Part shown: positions 13,526 to 22,750 of the stretch, piece after piece | Layout of the letters: every line of letters starts with the position of its first letter | How positions within the stretch are numbered: position 1 is the stretch's first letter | NCBI GenBank assembly: GCA_014529385.2 | Contig: CM043956.1 | Span: 86,107,721 to 86,171,720 of the forward strand | Direction of reading: 5' to 3' | DNA length: 64,000 nucleotides | Source: Adiantum capillus-veneris | Taxonomy: Eukaryota; Streptophyta; Polypodiopsida; Polypodiales; Pteridaceae | Made by a program: the position numbers and the translations under genes | The notes under the pieces: model-generated | Told to the model about the DNA's origin: nothing | The model's database searches: none | Seen by the model: only the letters and a program-made list of their open reading frames with translations

Positions 13526-13561
<36 letters not shown>

Positions 13562-13733
13562 GCGTCCTAGTTCACATCCAAAACTAGGTGGTGCCCCAAA
13601 TTTGTGTAGGGTTAGGTTGCGGATTTGTGTGTGTATTTGTTGTTTTTTCCAACCCCAACCCAATTGAGCAGCACAGGAGTCTAGAAGGGTTCTTAGAGGC
13701 CACTCTTCTTGTTGCTCGTCCCGGACTGCCTCA
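11287..13733 (+). repeat. 5' LTR of F
   Basis: It starts TGATAGCCGTTTTTTG and ends GGACTGCCTCA. It is matched by 24215-26847. The main difference is a block of about 160 bp (near 26360-26520) present only in the 3' copy, plus a longer CT tract there. The AT-rich 5' half has a few short frames that occur in both LTRs; I do not regard them as genes. Confidence 0.85.
13020..13027 (+). promoter_or_regulatory. TATA box of F 5' LTR
   Basis: TATAAAAG occurs in 'attgctataaaaggagggtg', repeated exactly at 25944-25951 in the 3' LTR. A start about 30 bases downstream puts both leader ORFs in the transcript ahead of gag. Confidence 0.6.
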
Positions 13734-13736
13734 AAT

Positions 13737-13748
13737 TGGTGCCCCCAC
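13737..13748 (+). other. Primer binding site of F (first copy)
   Basis: TGGTGCCCCCAC lies 3 bases after the LTR end and is shared with G (61540). A second copy occurs at 14144-14155 because of the leader duplication. Confidence 0.65.
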
Positions 13749-13809
13749 TAAGGACGGTTTGTGTATCTTTTTGTGTAGGTTCAACCTTTAGCATAGTCAA
13801 GTAGGTTGC

Positions 13810-14009
13810 ATGAATCACGAGAATTTGTATGATCCTTTCATTCCCATTGCAAGGCAAAAGGTACACATAATTGTTGGTACCAAGTTGCAATTTGTAGAAT
13901 TTTAGGTCCCCTTAGGTTGGGAGAGATAAACGCATCAGTAAATCCCTTTATTTTGCCTCTCATTAGGTACGACCTTAGTTTGGATGTCTATATTTTTGTT
14001 TTGTTTTAA
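13810..14009 (+). pseudogene. LORF-a, first copy in F leader (frameshifted)
   Basis: This is a small leader ORF of unknown function. It starts at ATG 13810 with MNHENLYDPFIPIARQKVHI and closes early at about 13905. The rest is readable in another frame (RLGEINASVNPFILPLIRYD to LDVYIFVLF and stop at 14009). Intact homologues are in G (61888-62130) and in both LTRs of B (34377-34165, 56583-56362). The shared core is R-L-x-E/A-I-N-x-S-x-NPFILP-x-I-x-Y, followed by D-V-x-I-F near the end. No signal peptide or clear membrane span. No known family recognised. Confidence 0.65.
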
Positions 14010-14030
14010 GCATTAGGTCATGCATAGACC

Positions 14031-14150
14031 ATGGATAATGGCCAAGGAATAGAGGTTTTCCCCTTCCATTTCACTCCACACATTATAATAAACGTTACAA
14101 TTAGTAGGAAGATCCACTTTCAAGAACATATGGTGTTCATGTTTGGTGCC
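14031..14150 (+). pseudogene. LORF-b, first copy in F leader (truncated)
   Basis: It starts at ATG 14031 with MDNGQGIEVFPFHFTPHI and keeps about 40 native codons to VFMFGA. There it runs into the second PBS copy and reads on into unrelated DNA and then copia element I. The break falls where LORF-b's own TTTGGTGCC meets the PBS TTGGTGCCCCC. A complete but stop-containing copy is at 18657-18878. Related to LORF-a; function unknown. Confidence 0.65.
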
Positions 14151-14189
14151 CCCACGGAGGATGGCTTGTGTATCTTTTTGGGTAGGTTC
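14144..14189 (+). repeat. Second PBS copy and start of duplicated F leader
   Basis: The 46 bases from TGGTGCCCCCAC to GTAGGTTC repeat 13737-13782 with few changes. Together with 18392-18878 they form a second copy of the leader at an offset of 407 bp. The copy is split by copia element I after GGTTC. Confidence 0.7.
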
Positions 14190-14377
14190 TGTTGGGGTAT
14201 AGGCGTCTGTGCCTTGCCCGACCGCCCAGAGTCTGGGCGCCCACTGACTTGTATACCTTATACATAGCATAAGTGTATAGGGGATTGCTCACTCTTTGAG
14301 TCTCCCCACCCACATCGTGTGTGTGTCTCCTTCTCTCTCTCTCACTCTCCGTCTGTGGTGCTCTCGGATCCCCTTCA
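14190..14377 (+). repeat. 5' LTR of copia element I
   Basis: It starts TGTTGGGGTATAGG and ends GGATCCCCTTCA. It is nearly identical to 18204-18391. A pyrimidine tract with CTCTCTCTC lies near the end. Confidence 0.85.
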
Positions 14378-14379
14378 AT

Positions 14380-14391
14380 TGGTATCAGAGC
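14380..14391 (+). other. Primer binding site of element I
   Basis: TGGTATCAGAGC is complementary to the 3' end of plant initiator tRNA-Met and begins 2 bases after the LTR. Confidence 0.85.
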
Positions 14392-15913
14392 TATGGTGAC
14401 CGCGGAGAGCACGACGGCTTTGAGAGCTTCGAGGCGATAGCTCGCTCGCTCTCGAAGGTAGAGAGATTAAGAAAGCTTGGAAGCTTTGTGATAATGCAAT
14501 GGGAGCTTGTGAGCTCAATTGAGAGTGATGTATGCTCTTGTGGAAGCTCAGAAAGGAGTGTGGAAGATTGTGTGTAAGTGCAAGTGTTGCCCTAAAAACT
14601 ATGTGCGTAGCAGCTAACTTTTTACAAATTCCTCACCGTTTTGCTGATATTCAGCTCAGACTGACTGTATACAGAAATTCCAGATTTTCTGTTGTCGCAT
14701 TGTGTGCGAGTTTGATGCAGTTTTGGAAGCATGGGAGATTCTTGAAGTTGAGTGCATAAATTCTGAGCTGAAGATGCAATTGCAGCTTGTGGTTTGAGGG
14801 TTTTTTGGTAGACTTGGGCAACGAAGTACGGAGGCGTTTACACACCACCGAAGCGGTCTCTTGAGAGATGCAAGTTTTTGGAGCACACAGGTGGAGCTTC
14901 TTTCACTGGTTTTCACAGGATACTTTGGCAGTGATTTTGTGATTGGATTCATGATCCATGTGGATGGTTTGCATATGGTTATGGCGCATGGTTGATGCCC
15001 ATCATACATGCATTTTGGCGAGCACTTTCAAGTGCCGGTGAGCTCTCTTGAGAGCATTATTTTCACATTGAATAAGTTTCCGGATTGAAAATCTTTTGGC
15101 GCTTGCTTATGTGCGGTCACTCCGTTGATGTACGTTGAGTGTGGATTGCCATTGTATGTGAAAATGTGGAGCCATTTTGGCATTTCTACTCATTGGCATT
15201 GAGTAGTGTTATGGTTTATGGTAGAGATTGTACTTGAGTTTTTTGCTCAGTTTTCAGGGGAAATTCTGTCAAATTTTTCCCAAATTCTTGCCATAGTTTG
15301 TGATCGAGTGTTTACTCTCACTTTGACAGGTTTTGTCAGTTTGTACACAGTTTTGTGTTTTTGTATCCACTCTCGCAAGAGTGAGGAGTTGTGTATCTTT
15401 CTTTGCTTGAGACAGTGGTTTGCTCTCAGGTGGGAGAGTCTTGTGATCTCGAGCATTGTTTTCCATAGTTTTGTAGAGCTTATGCATTTATCTTGAGTGT
15501 AGTTTGATGCGCATTGATTGCTCATTGTATTGAGCTTGCAGGACAATGGTTATTTTGTGTTGATAGCCATTGTGCGTCAAAACTTTGGCGAAATTTTCCC
15601 AGGATTTTTAGGTGTATCATTTATGTGATCTAGGTAGAGATTGCAGGTTGCACTCAGCATTTGTGTGCGGTGTTCTCTGCAGGTGGGAGATTTGTGCGTA
15701 TGTATTCATCGATACCGCACAGTGTGGGCTTGGTGATTAGCTCACAGATTGCAGTGTGATACTAGAGCATGCGAGGCTTGTATTGACATTGCGGGAGCTC
15801 CATTTTGGAGTGTGTCTCACAGGTTTTACATTGTGTTTCTGGCCATATTTGTAGACAGTTTCCAGGTGTTGTTGGTGAGGTGGTTTTGCTTTCTAGTTTG
15901 CTACATTGTGCTC
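14392..15913 (+). other. Long leader of element I
   Basis: About 1.5 kb between PBS and gag. It contains only short frames (at most about 110 codons), none recognisable. T- and G-rich segments of the type 'tttgtgtgcgg' recur. It may be an untranslated leader with packaging signals; that is inference. Confidence 0.4.
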
Positions 15914-16765
15914 ATGGCAGAGACAGGTGATCGATCAGATTGTGACCTCTCACAGATGCGCATGTTTGATGGGTCAGACTTTGCGGCATGGAGAGAGTGT
16001 ATGCTTGATGCATTGACACAGCGAGGGTTGCATCAAACATTGAGTGGTGATGTAGGTAGACCTTCAAACATGTCTGACGATTAGTGGCAAGAGCTAGAGG
16101 AGATGGCACTATCTACACTCTCTTTGCACCTTGTGGAATCTGTATATGCTCTTGTTATGTATGAGACTACTTCGAGAGCACTTTGGCGCATATTACATGA
16201 TATGTATGATAGATCTGAGTCATCATGAACTCGTGTGAGACATGTACATTCACGAGCACGCCGACAGGTGACATGTTGGTATTGTGGTCATTCTGGACAC
16301 GTTAGACGGCATTGTTTTCGTCGTATGTGACATCGTAGGAGACATGGAAGTCTCAGAGATGTATGTAGTGATGCCATGGACTCAGTTACTTTGACAGTTG
16401 AGGCAGATGTAGTGTCGGAGTATACTAGTGACGGGGATGTCACTTTTACCTCGAGCTATGCACGAGATGCTATACATGTGGATAGTGCACTCCCTTCGCA
16501 GTGGTTGCTAGACTCAGATGCTATGTTTCATGTCACTCCGCATCGTGCATGGTTTTGTAGCTATTCTAGCGGGATGCTTGGTAGTGTACGTTTGACTGCT
16601 GGATCGATGCATACGATAGCAGGTGCAGGAGATGTGAGACTGTCATTACCGAGTGGTGCATCTTACTTGTTACGACATGTGCGCTATGTACCAGATTTGA
16701 TAGTGAGTTTGATCTCGATTGGTCAGCTTAGAGATTGTGGATGTCAGATTTCTCTACGAGAGTGA
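15914..16765 (+). pseudogene. gag: Element I gag and protease-like region
   Basis: The start at ATG 15914 gives MAETGDRSDCDLSQMRMFDG, a copia-type gag N-terminus with FAAWRECMLDAL after it. In one continuous frame there are stops at 16082, 16226 and 16328. The reading between them still gives WQELEEMALSTLSLHL, ALWRILHDMYDRSES and a CCHC knuckle CWYCGHSGHVRRHC at about 16275. From 16376 the frame encodes a protease-like part (SQWLLDSDAMFHVTPHRAWF, VRYVPDLIVSLISIGQL). The active site reads DSD in place of DSG, so activity is doubtful. It stops at 16765. Confidence 0.75.
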
Positions 16766-16771
16766 GATTTT

Positions 16772-17575
16772 GTGATGCATTTGGGTTTGCTAGTGATTGC
16801 GAGAGGTGCCAGGAGTGGTACAGGTTACCCATTGCATGTGGATCACGGGAGAGACGGTGTTGTCTCTGTGATCATGCAGCCAGGTAGAGAGCGAGAGAGC
16901 AGGCGAGTCTCTTTTGCTTGTGGGTTGCAGGATGCTTTGCATGGAGTGCAGAGCAGTGACCTTGTTGTGCAGGTTGCGTCTACGGATGCACAGGTAGAGC
17001 GAGACAGCTTTAGTGAGTTACAACAGGATGAGTCATCAGAGGTGATGACAGGGATGACTCACATGGATGCTGAGATGTCGACTATTGTGGAGTCATTTCT
17101 TGATATGCTTATGCCACAGCTTGATGCAGATTCAGGACAGATGGATATTCTTGGTACACATGTGATATGTGGTGGGCACGAGGAGTCACTCCAGAGCTCG
17201 GAGTCAGAGTGCCATGGTCTCTATGATAGGGGACAGGATTTCCATGAGATGAGTTCTGAGTTGGAGGTGGCAGAGGTTGCCAAGGTTGCATCAATGTTTG
17301 GTGTCCTCATGTACGAGATGCTGATCTCGAGGACCGACATAGCAGCTGCAATAGGAGCATTTGCAGTAGGGTTGATTAGTTGTTCGATGACTGATCTCAA
17401 CATAGAGCATAGGGGAGGTTTGCAGGTACTGGACCGATACTTGCAGGAGTGTATGAGCTCTTGTAGACTACTTGCAGAGCTTGGAGCTAGCTCTGTGTGG
17501 CTTCCGCAGCGGGATGTTTGTCTATCAGTAGAGCCAGATGCACTAGCTCATCGAGAGTCAGTGGACATAGGTTGA
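16772..17575 (+). pseudogene. pol: Element I 3' frame: linker plus C-terminal RNase H remnant
   Basis: 267 codons in the same frame as gag. The first part (to about residue 165) is acidic, rich in Q, S, D and M, and not recognised. The end reads VASMFGVLMYEMLISRTDIA and GGLQVLDRYLQECMSS, the conserved region between RT and RNase H in copia elements. Integrase and the RT catalytic core are absent, so a large internal deletion joined protease-side and 3'-side sequence. A polypurine tract (AAGTGGGAGGT) follows just before 17651. Confidence 0.65.
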
Positions 17576-17650
17576 GAGAATCTCTCACCTTCTATTAGTT
17601 ATACACTAGTAGATCTTGCTTAAAGGCACATTGGCCTTTAAGTGGGAGGT

Positions 17651-17847
17651 TGTTGGGGTTAAGGCCTATGTGCCTTGATCGGTTGCCCAGGTCATGGACG
17701 CCTGCCGACTGTTACCCTATACATATAGTGAGTATATTGTATAGGGGGAGCTGCCACTTCACTGTCTCCCCACCCATATCTGTGTGTCGTGTGTCTCCTT
17801 CTCTCTCTCTCACTCTCCGTCTGTGGTGCTCCCCGATCCCGCTCTGT
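17651..17847 (+). repeat. Middle, diverged LTR inside element I
   Basis: It starts TGTTGGGGTTAAGG directly after the polypurine tract. It follows the outer LTRs through 'tatagggg', 'gtctcc' and 'tctctctcactctccgtctg' segments but with many substitutions. The end, near 17847, is approximate. Confidence 0.7.
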
Positions 17848-18203
17848 AGAGCTAGCAGGGCCCGCTAGCATTGCATCGGCATTCGGTGGTCTCATGTATG
17901 AGATGCTGATCTTGAGACCGGATATCGCAGCTGCAGTGGGAGCATTTGCAGTTGGGGTTGTCAGTCATTTGTTGACTGATGATGGCATAGTGCACGAGGG
18001 AGATATGCAGGTATTGCGTACATACTTGCAGTACGTGTGCGGTACGTCTGGTGGTGTATGGACTTACACGGGAGCAGGACAACCGGATGCACATGATCAG
18101 AGCCAGCGAGTGGGCATCGATTGAGAGAGGTTTTCTCTCGCCTTTTGTAGTCTTTAGACTAGTTTCTCTTGCTTGAAGGCACAATCGCCTTTAAGTGGGA
18201 GGT
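17848..18203 (+). pseudogene. pol: Second copy of copia 3' end in element I
   Basis: The reading IASAFGGLMYEMLILRPDIA and DMQVLRTYLQYVCGTSGGVW (about 17872-18060) is a second, diverged version of the segment at 17290-17460. It ends in a stop at 18122-18124, a polypurine tract and the last LTR. LTR-3' end-LTR is the expected result of recombination between two related copies, or of template switching. Confidence 0.65.
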
Positions 18204-18391
18204 TGTTGGGGTATAGGCGTCTGTGCCTTGCCCGACCGCCCAGAGTCTGGGCGCCCACTGACTTGTATACCTTATACATAGCATAAGTGTATAGGGGGCT
18301 GCTCACTCTTTGAGTCTCCTCACCCACATCGTGTGTGTGTATCCTTCTCTCTCTCTCACTCTCCGTTTGTGGTGCTCCCGGATCCCCTTCA
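18204..18391 (+). repeat. 3' LTR of copia element I
   Basis: 188 bp, nearly identical to 14190-14377. It follows the polypurine tract TTAAGTGGGAGGT and is followed by the target duplication GGTTC. Confidence 0.85.
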
Positions 18392-18423
18392 GGTTCAACC
18401 TTTAGTATAGTCAAGTTGGTTGC

Positions 18424-18635
18424 ATGAATCACAAAAATTTGTATGATCATTTCATTCCCATTGCAAGGCAAAAGGTACACATAATTGTTATACTAAAGTG
18501 AAATTTCAATGTGTAGTTCGTAGAATTTTAGGTCCCCTTAGGTTGGCAAAGATAAACGCATCAGTAAATCCCTTTATTTTGCGTCTCATTAGGTACGACC
18601 TTAGTTTGGATGTCTATATTTTTGTTTTATTTTAA
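18424..18635 (+). pseudogene. LORF-a, second copy in F leader (frameshifted)
   Basis: It starts at ATG 18424 with MNHKNLYDHFIPIARQKVHI. A frame break follows within 10 codons, and the reading returns with VVRRILGPLRLAKINASVN, FILRLIRYDLSLDVYIFVLF and stop at 18635. It is close to the copy at 13810 but was broken independently. It is the leader copy adjacent to F gag. Confidence 0.65.
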
Positions 18636-18656
18636 GAATTAGGTCATGCATAGACC

Positions 18657-18878
18657 ATGGATAATGGCCCATGAATAGAGGTTTTCCCCTTCCATTTCAC
18701 TCCACGCATTAGAGTAAACATTGCAATTAGTAGAAAAATCCATTTTCAACAACGTATGGTGTTCATGTTTGGTGCCCAAAGAGTAGGAGAAATTCTCGCA
18801 TCACCAAACCCTGTCATCCTACCTCTTATTGGTTATCATAGGTCATTTGATGTGAATATTTTTATTTTTGTTGTATAA
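18657..18878 (+). pseudogene. LORF-b, complete-length copy in F leader (one internal stop)
   Basis: 74 codons from ATG 18657. Codon 6 is TGA. After it the frame is open to the stop at 18878: IEVFPFHFTPRIRVNIAISR, FQQRMVFMFGAQRVGEILAS, PNPVILPLIGYHRSFDVNIF. The G copy (61589-61804) shares the FPFHF, RKxxFQQR, VFMFGA, EILASPNP and SFDV blocks. The position immediately before gag is as in G. Function unknown; a basic middle and a hydrophobic C-terminus are the only features seen. Confidence 0.65.
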
Positions 18879-18962
18879 TAGATTGCAATTTTGAAAATAT
18901 TATTGTGTAAATCTTTTAAAGAAAGAAAAAACAAAAACGTGCATCACTTTGAAATCAATTCA

Positions 18963-20447
18963 ATGGAGAGCCAACGCCAAATGTCTGGATATCCTCTTTT
19001 CTTTGGAGATCCTAGAGAGGATGTAGAATTATTTTTAGCGAATTTCAAGATGTCTTGCCGTATCAAGAGAACAGTAACTGATCAAGAACGTGTAGAAAAG
19101 TTTGAGGTGGTCCTTAGGAAAGATGCTAGCACTTGGTTTGACTCTTTGCGTGAGGAAGTTAAGGGGAATTATGCAAAAGTTTTGAATCATTTCAAGAAAT
19201 ACTTCTTTGATCCCCAAAACACTCAAAAACTATGGCAAGACATTGTTTCTCATGAGCAAAAAGACTTAGATGACTACTACTTGTACAAGCAAGAGTTTCT
19301 ACATCTTTGGGCTGTATGGGTGAGAAATGTTGCTAACCCTGGTGATGGTGCAGATTTCCTAAAGAAGGAGAGGTTCATAGCCGAACTCTTTCCTGACCTT
19401 AAGGTAAAAGTCGAGGCGGGTGCACCTGCTACCTTTGATGCAGCAGAAACTAGGGCTGCTGAGAAATATAGGAAACTCAAGTTCTTAAGGGGGGAGGTTC
19501 CAATAGAAGGTCTTAGACCCAAAGGTAAGTCACAAGCATCAAAATCTACGGATCTCCCTGAGGTAACGGCAAAAGTGATTGAGAAGGTAAATGAATCTCT
19601 AAGCAGCCTGTCAATTCACCTTGCACAAGCTGTAGGTCCAAAGGGAAAAGCAAAGAAGTCTGAAGAGCGATATTCACGACCTAGGAGAATCTTGCAATGT
19701 TGGAAATGCGGTGAGTCTCGACATGGGATGTATAATTGTCCTTGGCCTCGTGGGGAGCCAGGGAGACCTAACTTGAATTACCCAGTGATGAATGCAGGTG
19801 AAGGAACTAGTCAACAACCAAGGCTTCTACAAAGACCAAATGGACCAAGATCACCTCCACAAGGGGTAGAAGGAGTTCCACCTTTGGCAGATCCAAATGT
19901 GCATGTGATAGAGGTGACAAATTCAAATGAGGTTGACATGGAAGCAAATGGCATTAAGCGTGGCCGAGGAAAAGGTAAAGATAAAGAAGGTGTCACATCA
20001 CAGAGTGACCATGGACAAGGCAAGAAGGCTAAGAGGACTAGACGTCGTATCAATATCCAAGACAACCCTCTTGGACATGGTATGGATCCATACAAACTGT
20101 TGGAAGACATGCGAGGTAAGGGTCCTGATATCTCATGGCCTCAGTTTCTTGCATTATGCCCACAAGTTAGGAGGGATTTAACAAAGGCAGTTAGCACTAG
20201 GAGAAAGGTAAAAGAGAGTGTACCTATTGTAAAAATTACACATGATGAAATGAATGAGGATATTACACCTGTGCTAGATTGTTACATCAAAGGAAGATTG
20301 GTTAGGAAAGGTCATGTGGATGGGGGTGCACAAATTTGCATCATGACAGAGGGACTCATGCAAAGACTAGGCATGCACATCCATGAGACACCTGAAATTA
20401 AAGTCAAGATGGCAAACAATAGCAAGGCTAGGTGCACAGGCATTTGA
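18963..20447 (+). CDS. gag: F gag-protease polyprotein
   Basis: Start at ATG 18963 (MESQRQMSGYPLFFGDP), 82 bases after LORF-b; the frame is open upstream to 18891 but that part is leader. The capsid domain covers about residues 10-170 (DVELFLANFKMSCRIKR, WFDSLREEVKGNYAKVLNHF, DFLKKERFIAELFPDLKVKV). The zinc knuckle CWKCGESRHGMYNC (CX2CX4HX4C) is at about residue 245. Basic and proline-rich linkers follow, with a WPQFLALCPQVRRDL block, then the protease with active site HVDGGAQICIM near residue 452. The frame closes at 20447 inside the protease. The flap half continues in another frame, so the shift is probably a lesion. It would make particles and process them. Confidence 0.8.
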   Translation: MESQRQMSGYPLFFGDPREDVELFLANFKMSCRIKRTVTDQERVEKFEVVLRKDASTWFDSLREEVKGNYAKVLNHFKKYFFDPQNTQKLWQDIVSHEQKDLDDYYLYKQEFLHLWAVWVRNVANPGDGADFLKKERFIAELFPDLKVKVEAGAPATFDAAETRAAEKYRKLKFLRGEVPIEGLRPKGKSQASKSTDLPEVTAKVIEKVNESLSSLSIHLAQAVGPKGKAKKSEERYSRPRRILQCWKCGESRHGMYNCPWPRGEPGRPNLNYPVMNAGEGTSQQPRLLQRPNGPRSPPQGVEGVPPLADPNVHVIEVTNSNEVDMEANGIKRGRGKGKDKEGVTSQSDHGQGKKAKRTRRRINIQDNPLGHGMDPYKLLEDMRGKGPDISWPQFLALCPQVRRDLTKAVSTRRKVKESVPIVKITHDEMNEDITPVLDCYIKGRLVRKGHVDGGAQICIMTEGLMQRLGMHIHETPEIKVKMANNSKARCTGI

Positions 20448-21132
20448 AAAAATGTTTTTGTGGAGGCCTTTGGCATTAAGAAGGCAGTATTTCTATGTCA
20501 TGTCTACCAAAGGAAATGGTTACCCATTTATTCTAGGAAGACCATGGCTAATGAAAATGCAAGCTTTGCAGGATTGGGAGAGTGGAAAGCTAATTTGCAG
20601 GAATGACAATCATAAGAAGGTTTTCTTTGACATGAAGGAGAAACGCCAAGAGGAGCTCCATGAAGAATCATCACAAAGTGAGACGGAGGAAGGCTGGACA
20701 GATAGCACTTCAGAAGAAGAAAGTAGAGGCAACATTACTAAAGAGGAGTCTTTCATCAAAGTCATGGGGGTAGGGTTTAAGACAAACAACCAAGAGACCT
20801 CTTGCCTAGGTTTGGAAGAGGTAGGTACTCAAGAGAACCAAAATGTGCAAGATGAAGGAATTTTGGAAGGTATGTTGTCTACAACACTTACAAAGGATGA
20901 AAGAGAGGAGTTCAAAGGTGTGTTAAAGAAATTTCCTAGGCTTTTTGCTAAAGACTACACTGATGTTCCTGGAGTAGATGTTGTTCAACACAAAATTGAG
21001 TTGAAGCTAGAGGCCACACCTAAGGCTCAAAAGCTACGAAGACTAGGAATCATCAAGGAGCAGGATTTACTCAAGGAGGTAAGAAAGCTTCTAGCAGCAG
21101 GTTTCATTTATCGAGTGGAGAATTCAGAGTAG
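20448..21132 (+). pseudogene. pol: F protease end, linker and start of RT
   Basis: This is read in the frame of 20383-21132. It has FILGRPWLMKMQALQDWESG, the C-terminal protease block, then a serine/glutamate-rich linker (SSQSETEEGWTDSTSEEE). The RT N-terminus follows: LRRLGIIKEQDLLKEVRKLL, GFIYRVENSE. A TAG at 21130-21132 interrupts RT just before VSPVVVTPKKNGKWRVCVD. E has the same order (6534-7090). Confidence 0.75.
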
Positions 21133-21543
21133 GTCTCTCCCGTTGTTGTCACTCCTAAGAAAAACGGCAAGTGGAGGGTGTGTGTGGATTACCGTCCACT
21201 CAATGAGGCAACAAAAAGAGATCACTTTCCCCTCCCATTTCAGGATGAGATACTAAATGAGTTAGTTGGTCATGAGAAGTACACTATGTGTGATGGCTAC
21301 TCGGGTTACTTTCAAATAGGTATCGCATTGGAAGATTATTTGAAAACAGCCTTCATCACTCCTTGGGGTTGTTATGCTTTTAGAGTCATGCCATTTGGCT
21401 TGATCAATGCTCCTGCAACTTTCCAACGCTTCATGAACATGGTGTTTCAAGCATTCTTTGGAAAGTCCATTAGGGTTTTTATTGATGATTTTTATATTTA
21501 TAGATCAAAATCATTGCATCTACAAAGGGAAGAAGAAGGTTGA
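21133..21543 (+). pseudogene. pol: F reverse transcriptase, palm region
   Basis: The frame runs from the TAG to 21543. It includes GKWRVCVDYRPLNEATKRDH, CDGYSGYFQIGIALEDYLKT, FRVMPFGLINAPATFQRF and the active site VFIDDFYIYRS at about 21475. The YxDD box has F for Y, which occurs in related Tat elements including E here. The frame is lost at 21543 and the thumb continues from 21540 in another frame. Confidence 0.8.
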
Positions 21544-22106
21544 AGATCTGCGACATGGGAGGTCAACTCAACCCCGACAAGTGTCACATAGGTGAGGATG
21601 AAGTGATCTTTCTTGGTCACAAGGTTTCCTATAAAGGCATTGAGGTGGATCCTTCAAAGGCAAAGGCTCTTATTGAGCTCCCATCACCCAAGAATCTCAA
21701 AGAGGTCATCTCATTCATTCAAAAGGTGAAGTATGTGTCACACTTTATTCACTTAGCTTCGAAGTTGCTTCATCCTTTGCAAAAGTTGACACAACAAGTA
21801 TTTGCATGGTCTGATGAGCTTGAAGAGTAATTTTGTAACATTAAAGTCATTTTGTCAGAGCTACCAACACTCATGCCTCCTTGTTGGGAGTACACATTCT
21901 TTGTTAGCTATAGTGTTGGAAGGGAAAAAATTGGTACTGTGTTGCTACAACAAGATCCCCACAGTACTAGGATACGACCCATCTACTTTGCTAGTAGGGT
22001 CATGAATGCCTTGGATAGAGGCTACACAGAAGTACAACTCATGTTTGCGGTGAGAAAGTTTAGATCCTACCTGATACCAAAACCTTTTGTAATTCTCAGT
22101 GCATAA
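21540..22106 (+). pseudogene. pol: F RT thumb and native RNase H
   Basis: The thumb reads GGQLNPDKCHIGEDEVIFLG and SPKNLKEVISFIQKVKYVSH, to a stop at 21830. The native RNase H region is in a further frame (21852-22106): VSYSVGREKIGTVLLQ, RPIYFASRVMNALDRGYTEV, VRKFRSYLIPKPFVILSA. The usual TDAS box is replaced by SYSVGREK, so the domain has probably lost catalysis, as in other elements with a second RNase H. Confidence 0.75.
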
Positions 22107-22109
22107 AAT

Positions 22110-22750
22110 TTGTTCTCTTGGGTGTCATCTCAAATGAATCTTAGTACTAGGATCTCAAAGTGGACTATGGAGTTGCAAGAGTTCAAATACTGTTTCAAGG
22201 TAGAAGATAGTGTGCGTGCACAATTGGCAGGGATCCTTACTTATAGGGTACATGAGAAGGAGATTAAGGTGCCTGAAATAAAAACCCTACCATTGCCACC
22301 ACCTAAAAATATTCCTAATGCTTTTACCTTGTTCTTTGATGGAGCTTTTTGATGAGTCACAGGAAAAGCAGGGGGAGGGATAGTGTTGCTCAACTCAAGT
22401 GGAGAGGTGGTCATGAAAGAGAAGGTCAATCTACTAGGTTCAACTAGCAACAATGAAGCACAATATGACACACTACTTCATGGTTTAAAGATATTCATTG
22501 GCCAAGGTATACAACGTCTCATGGTAAAATGGGATGCACTTCTCATTGTGAAACAGATTTTAGACATTTGGGCATGCAAGAATGAAAGCCTAAGGAAAAA
22601 AGTTCATGCCATTCGTAGATTGTTTAATCAGTTTGAAGAAGTGCAACTATATCATATTCCTAGGAAACAAAATGAAGATGACGATTTACTTCCACAACAA
22701 GCAGTTACATGTGTTGAGAAAGAAATGCAGGTCATCATGGTGGCAGAAAC
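22110..22750 (+). pseudogene. pol: F tether and second RNase H
   Basis: The tether is at 22110-22300 (STRISKWTMELQEFKYCF, then a proline-rich PLPPPKNIPNAF). The second RNase H starts FTLFFDGAF at 22326 and is cut by a TGA at 22350-22352. It goes on from about 22356 in the frame of 22383-23234: GGGIVLLNSSGEVVMKEK, SNNEAQYDTLLHGLK (Glu), MVKWDALLIVKQI (Asp), KQNEDDDLLP (Asp). The D-E-D-D set can be followed across the stop. Confidence 0.75.

Larger units (their letters stand above)
14190..18391 (+). mobile_element. Element I: non-autonomous Ty1/copia-type LTR element with three LTRs
   Basis: The outer LTRs are 14190-14377 and 18204-18391, each 188 bp (TGTTGGGG to CCCTTCA). A perfect 5-bp target duplication, GGTTC, lies at 14185-14189 and 18392-18396. 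The PBS TGGTATCAGAGC is the classic initiator-tRNA-Met type of plant copia elements. The internal part has gag, a CCHC knuckle, a protease-like region and then jumps to the C-terminal end of RT/RNase H. Integrase and most of RT are missing. A third, diverged LTR lies at 17651-about 17847 with a second 3'-end fragment after it. The element must have moved with proteins from a relative. Confidence 0.85.

Noticed and set aside
14296-15496. Short frames in the leader of copia element I
   Set aside because: No motif, no conservation visible within the window, and they overlap the PBS and long leader.
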